Source of the DNA: Citrus sinensis
Lineage: Eukaryota > Streptophyta > Magnoliopsida > Sapindales > Rutaceae
DNA length: 64,000 nt
Assembly: GCF_022201045.2 (NCBI RefSeq)
Contig: NC_068561.1
Coordinates: 16,494,501 to 16,558,500, forward strand
Direction: 5' to 3'
In this document: in pieces, positions 23,301 to 33,434 of the stretch
Layout of the letters: every line of letters begins with the position of its first letter
Position numbering within the stretch: position 1 is the first letter of the stretch
Position numbers and translations under genes: made by a program
The notes under the pieces: model-generated
Databases searched by the model: none
Told to the model about the DNA's origin: nothing
Seen by the model: the letters and a program-made list of their open reading frames with translations, nothing else

Positions 23301-25749
23301 AAAATTGAATTCATTTACAAGAAAAGATCATTTTCCTCTTCCATTTATTGATCAAATGCTTGATAGACTTGCAGGTCATGAGTTTTATTGTTTTCTAGAT
23401 GGATATTCAGGTTATAATCAGATCCCTATAGCTCCAGAGGACCAGGAGAAAACTACTTTTACTTGTCCATTTGGAACTTTTGCATATAGGAGAATGCCAT
23501 TTGGTTTATGCAATGCACCTGCTACCTTTCAAAGATGCATGCTTAGTATTTTTTCTGATATGGTTGAGAGATTTCTTGAAGTATTCATGGATGATTTTTC
23601 TGTTTATGGAGATTCTTTTGATGAATGTTTGCAGCATCTAACATTAGTTTTGCAGAGATGTAAAGAAAAGAACTTGGTTCTAAATTGGGAAAAATGTCAC
23701 TTCATGGTAAAACAAGGTATTGTTCTTGGTCATATAATTTCCAGCAAAGGAATAGAAGTCGACAAAGCTAAGGTGGATTTAATTTCTAATCTTCCACATC
23801 CCAAATCTGTAAAAGAAGTAAGATCTTTCCTTGGACATGCTGGTTTTTATAAAAGATTCATTAAAGATTTTAGTAAAATTTCTAGACCTTTATGCAATTT
23901 ACTTGTTAAGGATGCACCTTTTATCTTTGATGAATCTTGTCTTGATGGTTTTGCAAAGCTTAAGAAATTGTTGACTTCTTCACCTATCATTCAGCCACCT
24001 AATTGGGATTTGCCTTTTGAAATTATGTGTGATGCATCTGATTATGCTGTAGGAGCAGTTTTAGGACAAAGATTAGATCGTGTGCCTTATGTGATTTATT
24101 ATGCTAGTATGACACTCAATGATGCACAGTTGAACTATTCAACTACAGAAAAAGAAATGCTAGCTGTGGTGTTTGCACTTGATAAATTCAGATCTTATCT
24201 TATAGGTTGTAAAGTGATTATTTTTACTGATCATGCTGCTTTAAAATATTTGTTTACTAAGAAAGATGCCAAGGCAAGATTGATTCGTTGGGTGTTGCTT
24301 TTACAAGAATTTGACATTGAATTTAGAGATAAAAAAGGTTCTGAAAATGTTGTGGCAGATCATTTATCTCGCCTTGATCTTAAATTTATTCCAGAATCTT
24401 TACCTTTGAATGAGTCTTTCCCAGATGAGCAACTTATGAGTGTAAATGTCGTACCATGGTTTGCTGATATAGTTAATTACCTTGCTACAGGTCAAATCCC
24501 AGAGCACTGGACTAAGCAAGATAGAACAAAGTTCTTATCTAAAGTGAAAGACTTCTTTTGGGATGATCCCTATTTATTTAAATATTGTGCTGATCAGATT
24601 ATTAGGCGATGTGTTCCCGATAATGAAATTCAAAGTGTTATCTCATTTTGCCATGAACAAGCTTGTGGAGGCCACTTTAGTGCTAAAAAGACAGCAACAA
24701 AAATTTTACAGTGTGGTTTTTATTGGCCTACTCTTTTTCATGACGCTTATATTTTCTGTTCTTTGTGTGATAGGTGCCAACGTATGGGTAGCATTTCAAA
24801 GCGGAACATGATGCCACTCAATCCTATTCTTGTGGTTGAGATCTTCGATGTATGGGGTATTGATTTCATGGGACCTTTTCCTCCATCTTTTGGTTATCAG
24901 TATATATTGGTTGCAGTGGACTATGTGTCGAAGTGGGTTGAAGCTATTCCATGCAAAACCAATGATCATAGGGTTGTAGTGAAATTCTTGAAGAGTAATA
25001 TTCTGTCTCGTTTTGGTTTCCCTAGAACAATCATTAGTGATGGTGGCACCCATTTTTGCAATAAACCTTTCAAAACTCTTTTGGACAAATATTCCATTAC
25101 ACATAAGGTTGCCACCCCATATCATCCTCAAACCAGTGGCCAAGTAGAGATTTCTAATAGAGAGATCAAGCAGATTCTAGAGAAAACAGTTAGGCCAGAT
25201 AGAAATGATTGGTCTTTGAGACTTGATGATGCATTGTGGGCATATAGGACTGCTTTTAAAACACCAATTGGGATGTCACCTTATCGACTTGTGTATGGAA
25301 AAGCATGTCATCTGCCAGTAGAGTTGGAGCATCGTGCATATTGGGCGATCAAGAAATTCAATTTTGACATGCAGCAGGCTGGTTCCAAGAGAAGATTACA
25401 ACTAGCAGAACTTGAAGAGATCAGGAATGATGCATATGAGAATGCCAAGATTTATAAACAGCGAATGAAAGTCTTTCATGACAAACACATTTTGAGAAAA
25501 GCCTTTACACCAGGTCAGAAAGTACTTTTATATAATTCCCGATTGCATCTCTTTCCAGGTAAGTTACGTTCTCGATGGTCTGGTCCTTTTATAGTTCGTA
25601 CTGTTTTCCCTTATGGAGCAATTGAGATTGAAAACCCTAAAAATGGTGATTTATTTAAGGTCAATGGGCAAAGATTGAAACCATTTTTAGAGTTAAGAAC
25701 ACCAGAAGTTGAGGAGATACTTTTAGATGATCCTGTTTATCAGGATTAA
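20323..25749 (+). CDS. Gag-Pol polyprotein of the Athila/Tat-type retrotransposon
   Basis: One uninterrupted 1808-aa frame from ATG20323. A retrotransposon Gag domain (about residues 75-260) forms the particle. A CCHC zinc knuckle follows (C309, C312, H317, C322), then a Gln-rich linker. The aspartic protease active site is DLGAS (D639); plant Athila/Tat enzymes commonly have this variant. Reverse transcriptase has FMDD (D1090, D1091); RNase H begins at CDASD (D1237). Integrase has the HHCC zinc-binding region (H1444 onward) and a DD35E core (D1514, D1573, E1609). The C-terminus ends shortly after VNGQRLKPF with no chromodomain. No frameshift or stop is present. Gag and Pol in one frame imply proteolytic processing rather than frameshifting. 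Expected in cytoplasmic particles and the nucleus. Confidence 0.97.
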   Translation: MSVWERDLTNRLVKRESKIDSSQTSSLEVMDDPNRLLPILPPVQAEKTLREYFSPLAANQPSCIVLPQTTATHFELKPSVIQLLPSFHGLEREDPYLHIKEFLDICSTFRFQNFNDESIKLRMFPFSLKDKAKAWLNSLPAGSISTWDELSNKFLTKFFPMSKTNALRREISDFYQREGEQFYECWERFNDLLLKCPHHGFEKWRLIQCFYNGLTMSNRHMVESMNGGRFLNLHEGAAWDFFNSLSENSQQWDFSNQREKSSQVSRKGLYEVKDDFDVKATLATLSRKVDALALNQSMNHHPSVANEVCAICSNVSHTAQNCPSLPAYQEAYSEQVHALQSYEKTSNSPYSSTYNPNWKNHPNFSWKQNQPLLNQGGQQFNMPNQQFVPSNQVYPPAQQPMSQFVAPQQRKPSLEDTLQSFIQSTQQAFQSNTQAILKLEHQLGQLATTVAEREKGKFPSQPIPNPKGVHEVGSSSSHQHEEAKSVMTLRRGKLFDNKVEVQTRKISEPTSSDSVPSQDSSPNDPEESGPPTYIPKAPFPQRLTKVKKGTSTCEIMEIFKQVSINIPLLDAIKQVPSYAKFLKDLCTKKRNLHVTKKAFLTEQTSNLLQCKMPPKFKDPGSPTISCVIGNQCFDKALLDLGASVNLLPYSVYMQLGLGELKPTSIILQLADRSMKIPRGIIEDVLIQIDKFYYPVDFIVIDTQHVHDPKKHTPVILGRPFLATADALINCRNGNMQLSFGNMTMELNIFNVTKQPQEEDEFVDANMIEELVEDSFISNHNDDPLEACLTHPDLSFNDDSAIAEVSALLDAPLITDTTKWKAKSELLPHSEKKIGPPAEAPPKLELKALPDTLEYAFLGESDTLPVIISSSLDLEQKGQLLGILKEHKEAIGWTIADIKGINPVDCMHRIHLEENAKPIREMQRRLNPNMKEVVRAEVIKLLDAGIIYPISDSSWVSPVQVVPKKSGITVVTNANNELIPTRVTTGWRVCIDYRKLNSFTRKDHFPLPFIDQMLDRLAGHEFYCFLDGYSGYNQIPIAPEDQEKTTFTCPFGTFAYRRMPFGLCNAPATFQRCMLSIFSDMVERFLEVFMDDFSVYGDSFDECLQHLTLVLQRCKEKNLVLNWEKCHFMVKQGIVLGHIISSKGIEVDKAKVDLISNLPHPKSVKEVRSFLGHAGFYKRFIKDFSKISRPLCNLLVKDAPFIFDESCLDGFAKLKKLLTSSPIIQPPNWDLPFEIMCDASDYAVGAVLGQRLDRVPYVIYYASMTLNDAQLNYSTTEKEMLAVVFALDKFRSYLIGCKVIIFTDHAALKYLFTKKDAKARLIRWVLLLQEFDIEFRDKKGSENVVADHLSRLDLKFIPESLPLNESFPDEQLMSVNVVPWFADIVNYLATGQIPEHWTKQDRTKFLSKVKDFFWDDPYLFKYCADQIIRRCVPDNEIQSVISFCHEQACGGHFSAKKTATKILQCGFYWPTLFHDAYIFCSLCDRCQRMGSISKRNMMPLNPILVVEIFDVWGIDFMGPFPPSFGYQYILVAVDYVSKWVEAIPCKTNDHRVVVKFLKSNILSRFGFPRTIISDGGTHFCNKPFKTLLDKYSITHKVATPYHPQTSGQVEISNREIKQILEKTVRPDRNDWSLRLDDALWAYRTAFKTPIGMSPYRLVYGKACHLPVELEHRAYWAIKKFNFDMQQAGSKRRLQLAELEEIRNDAYENAKIYKQRMKVFHDKHILRKAFTPGQKVLLYNSRLHLFPGKLRSRWSGPFIVRTVFPYGAIEIENPKNGDLFKVNGQRLKPFLELRTPEVEEILLDDPVYQD

Positions 25750-25920
25750 TTATGTCCATCTTTGCACTCTTGTTTTATTTTAATAGTAGGTTTTCTTCTC
25801 TTTGTTTGTTTTTCTTTTCTAGTATTTTTCTTTTCTAATGTTTTCTTTTTAGTTTTTTTTTTTAAAGCTTTCCCAGCCCATCCAGGTGTGTTCTCTCCAA
25901 CTTTCTTTTTATTATTTATG

Positions 25921-25921
<1 letters not shown>

Positions 25922-25956
<35 letters not shown>
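25922..25956. repeat. (ATT)n microsatellite
   Basis: About 11 uninterrupted TTA/ATT units. Confidence 0.95.
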
Positions 25957-25993
25957 TCTTTCATTTGTTTGCATGCATATCTTTTGTTTGTGC

Positions 25994-26029
25994 AACATTG
26001 AGGACAATGTTCCAAATAAGTTTGGGGGT
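25994..26029 (+). promoter_or_regulatory. hairpin plus internal polypurine-like motif
   Basis: A perfect 7-bp inverted repeat AACATTG / CAATGTT around AGGA (25994-26011) is followed by AAGTTTGGGGGT (26018-26029). The same GAGGAC...AAGTTTGGGGG arrangement forms the true polypurine tract at 27144-27171. It may be an additional plus-strand priming site. Confidence 0.5.
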
Positions 26030-27160
26030 GGGAATAGTGTGTGCTTTGTTTGTTAAAAAAAAAAAAACCAAAAAAAAATTTTTTTTTCAAAAATTCAAAA
26101 AAAAAAAAAAATTTTTTTGTGTTGTTTTTTCTCTTTTTGTTTTTATGTGAAAAGCCAATGATAAAAATTTGATTGACAATGAATATGGTTTTTAGAAAGG
26201 GTTGAATATTGTCTTAGTTTATACTTGATTCTTGTGTTAGTTCCTCTTGATTGAGATTCTTTAAACCATGAGCACTAATATCAATTCTTTCGTAATTTTG
26301 ACTTGAAATTTGATATTGACGCAGCCTGAGTTGAGAATTTTAGATAGAGTAAATGACTGTTTGTCTTGATTCTTATCTCCACAATACAAAATAGTATACA
26401 CGGGCACCAAAGTCAGAAATAGCTACCTATAACCCTTAAGAGTGAAGCTATCCTTGAGTAATTTGGGCCTATGTACCACAAGTATGTAGAGGATAATCTA
26501 CCATGAGAAGAAGGCTACCTTAAGGGGTAGAGTGAAAGCTCCTGACTATGGTTGAAAAAAAAAAAGAGAAGAAAAAAAAAATCAAGTGCATGTGCTGAAA
26601 AAAAAAATCAAAAGAAAATGCACATAAAAGCCTGTGAGAGAAAAAATTGGAGATCAAGATAATAAGATTAGTTTGACCTACTCTGTTCTTTGTTTGAGGC
26701 GAAGGCTGTTGATGTTGAGGATTTTGGGAATGGATTTGATTGAATTGATTTCACACACACACTACAAGAATCGAAAGAGAGGTGGGATTGACTATTGAAT
26801 TAAAGTTAGAACTTTGCTAATATTTGAAATTTTCTTTGAGCTATATAATTTTTGCAATCTTTGAGGCTATTTTTCATGGTTTATTTAAAGTTTTTCGTTC
26901 TTTTGATTTAATTTAATTAATTAATTTATTACTATTATTATTATTTAAAAAAAAATGATGTTTGTGGGTATCATCACTGAAGCCCTCACGAGACTATAAC
27001 TCGTCCACTAGGGCCGCCTAGGGGTTTAAAGGCTTGTTGCATACGCTAAATGCAATCGCGATTACCTGCGAAAGTGGTTTAGTTAGGATTTACTTTTTGT
27101 TTCATTATTTTTATTTGTTTTAGTTTTAGTTTTAGTTTTGCTCGAGGACTAGCAAAATCT

Positions 27161-27175
27161 AAGTTTGGGGGTATT
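27161..27175 (+). promoter_or_regulatory. polypurine tract
   Basis: AAGTTTGGGGGTATT lies directly before the 3' LTR (TGATGAG), the position expected for plus-strand priming. Confidence 0.85.
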
Positions 27176-28543
27176 TGATGAGCATATAATACATACATAT
27201 TTTACCATTAATTAAATAATTGTTAGTTATATTTATTTGTTATTTTTAATTAATTGTATTGTTTATTGAATAGGGAATTAATTAGAGATTATGGATAAAA
27301 AAAAGCATAAAGAAATTCAATTTGTGAGCATTAAAGATTAATTAACTTGGAAGCAATTATGCTTACATGCATGTGGAAATCAAGACAAGGAAACCGAATT
27401 CAACAATTCATTTAGCCATGCACGTGCAGACAAAGAAGATAAAAGGGGCGGAAAGCAATAGAAAGGGACCCGCACTTGACTTTCATGAGTGGAAAAGGAA
27501 TGAAAATTCTTTTTGAAGTACACGTGATAAAGCCAAAGTTAAAAGCTTTGCCAGCACATGAAGGATAAAAGGAATTATAATTGGGCTTTGCAAGAGTGGG
27601 CTGATTTTAGCTTGTGTGAGCAATTCACTAGCTATCATTATTTGACAAGGATTCGGCTAGGGATTAAAGATATAAAAGCCGAACTTTGGCTTTTGCAAAG
27701 GGGGAGCCGCCAGTGGAGTGAAAACGCAAGGCAGAAGAGGGGAGAAAAGGACGAGTGCAGCAGTTCGGCTTCATTCGGCTTCATGGCTGATTTTATTTTT
27801 TGTGTTGCTCTCAATTCAAGTATGTCTAGCTAATTTTCTTATACTGAGGTTAAGGATGAAACCCTATTCAATGAAATAATTATTTTTTTATTTAATTAAT
27901 TCCCTATATATGTTCTTTGATGATTATGGTTTTTATTTCACATGATTAATTGGATGTTAATAAAATCTTTTCATCAATTCTGTCATGCATTATTGATTGT
28001 TAGGATTAATATTCGATTAATTCTATGCTTGGATCTATAAAGTTTATACATGATTATCTTTGACTCTATGTCTTTCATTAAATTGTTTACATAGAGTGCT
28101 TAGTAAACTTTGACTCTTTGTTATTCAATATGTTTACATGGGATACTTAGATATCGTATTATTAAGTAGAAAAAGAACCTACATTAGATTTAATTACTTG
28201 GGCTTAATTATTATATCCATGAGATGACATAGATTAATTTCGAGTTGTCACTCTAAAATTGGGGATTAATTAATATTTAGATAATTACTAATTGAATAGT
28301 GGTGGATTCCGAAACCTTGGTAATTTTTATCTCATTAAATTCTCATTTACTTTAATTGTTTTCTTAGTTTAATTAGTTTAATTTCTCTTAAAACTCAATT
28401 TGCTCAACTAGGTTAGAATTAATATTAATTTTAGATTTAAATTAGACTTTTCAATTTATAACAATCCCTGTGGGATCGACCTCGTTACCACTTTTCTATC
28501 TCTAGATTCGTGCGCTTGCGAGTATATTAAAATTTTCACAACA
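27176..28543 (+). repeat. 3' LTR
   Basis: 1368 bp. Differs from the 5' LTR by G to A at two sites (near 28210 and 28235) and an extra CATTCGGCTT unit near 27774. Confidence 0.95.
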
Positions 28544-29560
28544 ATGGTTGAACAGTTAGATTTACCGAATAATAACGTATATACTAAGTTTTACGCTTTT
28601 AGTTCATAGCAGTTATGAGAATATTAGAATTTGTAACCAGCCTGCTCTAGACTTTTGCAATACACTTATCCGCGGGCACAAAAGGTGAGATTGGTTTGTC
28701 AATGTACCTGCGAGACGCTCAGACGCGCAATTGATCAATTATTCGAATAACTAATGCAAAAGCCATATTCTAAATTAAGAGCGTTAATTCTATCTATTTA
28801 TGCTCTGCTTGTAGCCTTTTTACTACTATCAACGAGTTCATGGCCCGTGCATATAGAAGCATAAATTCCTGAACTTTCAGCTATGCTATTTAAGGCGCAT
28901 ATTGCTTCACTGAGGGCACCAAGCTAGTTCGAACCCTCCTAAGGGCCATTTCTCCATTGTCACTAGAATGTGGAATATGGACAAAAATGCATAGCTCCCA
29001 ATATTTGTGGGATTACGGGCCCCCGTGGTATCTTTTTTCTTTCCATGGATTATTGCAGAAGTTTTCATGAGTTGTGTATTTGTGTTTGCCTCTGACAGGA
29101 AGTCTAGCTAGACGGAATGTGAGGGCATTTACCAAAAGTATTGAAAGTCCAAGGTCGAGCGAGAGTTGTAGCCAGTGAGCGGACGGCGGAGCAAGTGGGG
29201 ACTAGTGGGGGAAGCTGCTCCTGCTGGTTCTAATTTTTTCAGAAAATCTTCAATTAAAATTTTATTTTCTCTAATATCAATTTTTATTTATCCTCTCTGT
29301 CATCTGGCTAGGCCACTGCATGCACTTTGGTCTTTGGGGAGTCGAAAAATCCCCACTTCTAAAATATGATTCAACATTATATTGTAGTTTAAATACTGCA
29401 GTTTACCTTCAACTTTGCATTTTAGTATGTGCGGTGATGTCCATTTCTTGTCACTATTTACATATACATGCTAGAGTAACATTTTTTTTAATAAATTATT
29501 TCCCCAAATTCTATTTAAGATATTACAAATAAATGCTTGTTAGCCATCATACATGCTCCA
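28544..29560. repeat. duplicated block C, right of the retrotransposon
   Basis: Holds peptide copy C, then a segment at 29365-29430 (ATTCAACATTATATTGTAG, CAACTTTGCATTTT) matching 2139-2195 of block A, and ACAAATAAATGCTTGTTA at 29525 as in 1177. Strongly diverged from A and B. Confidence 0.5.
28754..29178 (+). pseudogene. small secreted-peptide gene, copy C (broken)
   Basis: From ATG28754 the frame reads MQKPYSKLR, a hydrophobic core and SSWPVHIEA, matching the signal peptides of copies A and B. TAA (28862-28864) then replaces the first codon after the expected cleavage site. Beyond it IPELSA is still recognisable. The donor has become AAG-GCGC. Exon 2 (29099-29178) begins GSLARR after GACAG and ends ESPRSSESCSQ. 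Stop and donor changes make this copy non-functional as read. Confidence 0.5.
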
Positions 29561-29701
29561 TTTCGTTTTGTGTCACGAAGAAGAAAGTGGGATATTTCAT
29601 TAACCAAATGATAAATGCCATATTATTTAATTGGTAAAGATTTTGAGATAAAAAATTTGAAATGTGTTGTACTATTCATCTTTCAATCTTGATTGATTTA
29701 A
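29561..29701. other. short intergenic, nothing seen
   Basis: AT-rich, no feature. Confidence 0.5.
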
Positions 29702-30254
29702 TGTTAGGGAATTTTAATTCCTATCAAGTTCTTGTAAGCAAAAATATCAAACAAATAAAAAATAAAAAATAGATGGAGAATAACATCAAAAATATCAAAT
29801 AAATAATAAACAAAAAATAGATGGAGAATAAAATAATCACACAACACAAGAATTTACATGGGAAAACTCCTATACTGGAGAAAAATCACGGCCGCCAAAA
29901 TAACGAGAGAAAAATCTAGTATGTGAAAAATTATGACAATCACTCTAGCATTTTTCACACACCCAAAATCCTAATAACACCCAATATTTAAATAGACGTG
30001 TTGTTTCTCTCACAGTAGAAATTGTCTACTTACAGAGAACTAACTATTATATTATACAAACAAGTGAAGCCAACCTCTCATATCTAGTGATTATCTTTTA
30101 TAGGAGAAACATTCATTTTCTTATACTAGTAATATTCCTCCTTGAATAAGTAAAGTTCCGAAGGGAAAATCATTTATTTCTTAAATAGAAATCCTACTAA
30201 AGAAGAAAATATTTTAGGAAATCCTTATTGAAAAATAAGACATATTTCCCAACA
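29702..30254. mobile_element. solo LTR, same copia-like family, no TSD
   Basis: 553 bp, opening TGTTAGGGAAT and closing ATTTCCCAACA, which are inverted complements. The middle (ATCACACAACACAAGAATTT, then GGAAAACTCC) matches the LTR at 177-729, which is also 553 bp. The flanks (TTTAA, ACGAG) do not match, so it may derive from recombination between elements. Confidence 0.75.
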
Positions 30255-31963
30255 ACGAGCTATACTGTCACTTAATTAAGGTGATTACATGGTTATAGCC
30301 AAATCTTCCGTAAACTTTTAATCGGAGCATTTGATTATTTTTGGTGAAATTGATAGACTTATAATTTGGTGATATATTCTGTTTCCAATTTGGCAAAGTT
30401 GAATAAAATGATATGAAACTTATAGGATTCGGTGTATAGCTTGCTCAGGGTCTATGACTAGGAGTAATAACAACTAACAATCTCTAATGATATTGAATTA
30501 ATATTCACTAGTTTTGAGAAATGGTTATAAATTAATCCTTGCATAGAGAGCTTTCTCGTTTGGGGAATTAAACCTAGACTCAGATACTATTTTAGAGAGA
30601 CTGCAGATAATGGTTTCACTAACAAAAATTGATACGTCTATTTGGACCAATAAAAAATAAGTTGATGAGAGAGGCTATTTGAACTTTGTAAACTATTCAT
30701 TAAACTTATTTATTAAATAAATTTACTCTTAAAATTATCATATTTAAATTTTACTCTACTAAACAACTTAAATACCTAATAAAACCTTACTAAATGAAAC
30801 TATTATTAAACAGTGTTTTTATGTCAGAGACTCATCAAAACTCATATAAATATAAAAACCTTAATTAAATGTTGTTGTTATAGCTTAAATAGAATATATA
30901 TATATTTTTTTTTATTGTCACTCGAGCAAAAGTCATTATTTATGCAAATCTTCCCCATAGTTTTATTTTATGAACAACGAAATCTAATATCAAATTAACT
31001 CCACTCCACCATTTTCAGGCTCTAATCTCAGATTTTAATTATCATCAAACATACAGAGATTAATGGAAGCTTTTAACCAGTATGAAACTACAAATAGTAT
31101 AACAACGTACAAGAAATTGTACTAAAAAAATGAAAAAAGAAAAAGTAACAATAAGTTATTTCTTTTGTTTTCTTTTTCTTAAATGATGCTTGCCATCGAG
31201 GAATCCGGAAAATAGAGCTGTTTTCTTATATCGTCACTCTTTGTTTAAATGAATTTAAAAAATCTCAATGGACTTAGCGCAGCTCGACCCATTCCACCCA
31301 TTGACAGTGAGAAATATATATCTCAAAATTACATGAACAAATAGTTATCTATAAGTTTAGTCTGTGTTAACACTCTATACGTTTACCAATATTTAATTTT
31401 CCCAACTTGTAAAATGCATCAACAGATGCTGATTCCATATTAGTAAGTTGACCCACTTGGTTCAATCTCATTTTCAGAATTTCAACTCATATATTAGTGT
31501 ATATGATCAAGTCGCATATATAGATTCGTGCATTCTTGATTAGTTTTTCGGTAGTCAATGGCAATAGATATATAGATAATATATATACATTATGTTTGGA
31601 CATGTCTATTGCTTAATTTATTGTGATACTGAAGTTGTTAATTGCTTCATAACACAACATACAAATAATAACCTACTGGATAGTTTTCGTCGATGTTTGA
31701 AAAGCAGCAAAATGCAAGGAAGTTCACACAGTTGAAAAAAAAAATGAATTAAACAATTGAAAATCAGAAAACTCATGCAGTTCAATGGCATCAAAATAAT
31801 GTGGTTTTTTTGTAGTATTTGCTTGCTATTCAACTTGTACAATTCAAAGTGGATGTTAGATATCCATGTATAAAAGGATTGCTAGTTAATTGTTTTCTTG
31901 CCACAATCAAATTTACAGAGAAACTGAAAATTAATTAAATGGTTGCATATACTTTTAGTAATA
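30255..31963. other. intergenic, no gene seen
   Basis: AT-rich throughout, with only short unsupported open frames on either strand. Confidence 0.5.
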
Positions 31964-32102
31964 ATGTCAAGGCTCCACAGGAATAATGCTGCTGTCTGCA
32001 GCCTGCAGTCTGCTCTTTGCTTGTGGCCTACATTATTTTATCAATGAGTTTTTTTCTCCTTGGTGGTTGAAGCAAGAACCCAGAATTTCTCAGCTATCCA
32101 AG
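31964..32102 (+). pseudogene. small secreted-peptide gene, copy D (exon 1 relic)
   Basis: ATG31964 reads MSRLHRNN like the MLRCHRN start of copies A and B. The 3' end of the exon reads VVEARTQNFSAIQ before AAG-GTGAAA, like IEARIPEFGAIQ. It is 139 nt, 18 more than A/B, and is interrupted by one in-frame TGA near 32044 with a locally shifted core. No exon 2 is recognisable downstream. Confidence 0.45.
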
Positions 32103-33030
32103 GTGAAAATATTCACAATTGCTCAAATTGTATTTTAGTACTTTCATTAGGGTTAATTTCACTTTATCTCCTTATTAGATTGACATATTTTAATTTACCT
32201 TCTAAAAGTATGAAAAGTTCAATCTGCTTAAAAGTCATTTTCTCTCTGTTAATTTCAACGATCCAACGGATAAAATTATATTTGTACATTTTCTTTTAGG
32301 ATCAACTAAATAATAAAAGTCAATCCTCTACTTTTTACTTTCATTCACACCCCAATGTAGTTTACTCAAGTAGTCAAGTGTATGTACTTTTAATTTATTT
32401 ATATAAAATAAGCACAAGTTTGATTCTCCTAACATGCTCATAAACTTAGTAATCTATAAAAACTTTGCAAAATTTTCTATGCCCCAAATACAAATTAGGA
32501 TAAAACTTTAGTTTATATCAAATTCTTACTCTCTGACGGTCGACTTCATTTTTATATTCACAAAATTTATAATATTTGCAATGGAGAAAATGACCAAATA
32601 AAATAATTGGAGGTGAATTTAATTATATAAGTTTTTGCTTTTAATATAGAGGATAAAATTGTAAATACCAAACAAAAGGGGTTTTACGAGAGGAATAGAG
32701 GGGTGCTAGTAGCACCACTCTGCGGATATACCAAGGCCGCCGCCCGTCGATGAGTTTAGAAAACTGGGCTTTAAGCCTGGTAAAATGCTCGTTAGCCCAC
32801 AGGTTAGGGCGCTTTTTATTACAAATGAAAACATAATGTACTTACTCAATAAAACTTAAAATTCAGGGACCTAATTGATAAACTTCAAGATATTTTCAAA
32901 ATAGGAACTCGTGACGCCGGGCTCCTGGTGCTGGCAGTCTTGGTACTGCAGTTTTGAATATTTTGCAAATTTTACAGCTTCAGGATTTTTCTTAGCCAGA
33001 AAGAGAAGTTGCTAATTAATTGAAAAATGA
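32103..33030. other. intergenic upstream of the CBM20 gene
   Basis: No gene. A GC-richer patch at 32700-32770 (AGCACCACTCTGCGG, GGCCGCCGCCCGTCG) and the stretch 32900-32945 are repeat-like but unidentified. Confidence 0.4.
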
Positions 33031-33033
33031 AAT

Positions 33034-33039
33034 CACGTG
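33034..33039 (+). promoter_or_regulatory. G-box (distal)
   Basis: CACGTG about 400 bp upstream of the CBM20 start codon. This is a binding core for bZIP and bHLH factors, seen in light- and ABA-regulated promoters. Confidence 0.4.
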
Positions 33040-33262
33040 GGACAGGCGGCAATAAACTCCACTAAAATGGACGGTGGGGATATAAAGTTGAAAGCAGAAA
33101 CCGTGACGGTGACGGTTTGATTAATTATTAGCCTCTGGAAATGGAGACAGTTGGATAGATGAGAGAGATTCTCGGTTTCTCACGTTTTTTAGTTAAAAAA
33201 AGTTAAATAAAAGGCAGGTACAGATTCAATTTCAAGAAACTTTTTAATGCGCGTCAGGATCC

Positions 33263-33268
33263 CACGTG
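33263..33268 (+). promoter_or_regulatory. G-box (proximal)
   Basis: CACGTG within CCCACGTGGA, about 170 bp upstream of the start codon. A TATA-like TTATATAG lies near 33349. Confidence 0.45.
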
Positions 33269-33434
33269 GAATCGGATCCGATCATTTGGACCCACTGTCA
33301 GTATTTATCAATCAACAATCACTCACTCACACTCACTGATCATCAGAATTATATAGTGAAACTGAAGCGCAAACACAAACACAAACAGCCAATACTGAGT
33401 TGAGTACTCGATTTGAGTTGAGTTGAGTCGAGTT

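Larger units (their letters stand above)
25750..27175 (+). other. non-coding 3' internal region of the retrotransposon
   Basis: About 1.4 kb between the Gag-Pol stop and the 3' LTR, the place where many Athila elements carry an envelope-like frame. None is present here. It contains TTA repeats (25922-25956), A/T homopolymers (26055-26117) and two copies of a GAGGAC-N11/12-AAGTTTGGGGG module. Confidence 0.8.
18715..28543 (+). mobile_element. complete Ty3/gypsy (Athila/Tat-type) LTR retrotransposon
   Basis: The element is 9829 bp, flanked by the perfect 5-bp duplication ATGGT (18710-18714 and 28544-28548). LTRs of 1358 and 1368 bp both begin TGATGAGCATA and end CACAACA. Order: 5' LTR, tRNA-Asp primer site, about 250-bp leader, single Gag-Pol frame, about 1.4-kb non-coding 3' part, polypurine tract, 3' LTR. 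The LTRs differ by two A/G changes and one extra 10-bp repeat. Tail-less integrase, PBS type and RT motifs place it in the Athila/Tat side of Ty3/gypsy; there is no chromodomain and no envelope-like frame. All parts needed for mobility appear present. Confidence 0.95.

Noticed and set aside
24796..25143. 115-codon antisense frame within pol
   Set aside because: Shadow of the integrase-coding strand.
25762..26150. Phe/Lys-rich frames on both strands after the pol stop
   Set aside because: They arise from T/A homopolymers and the ATT microsatellite; composition is not protein-like.
25750..27175. Possible envelope-like gene of the Athila element
   Set aside because: Looked for and not found; no long frame and no hydrophobic segments in context.
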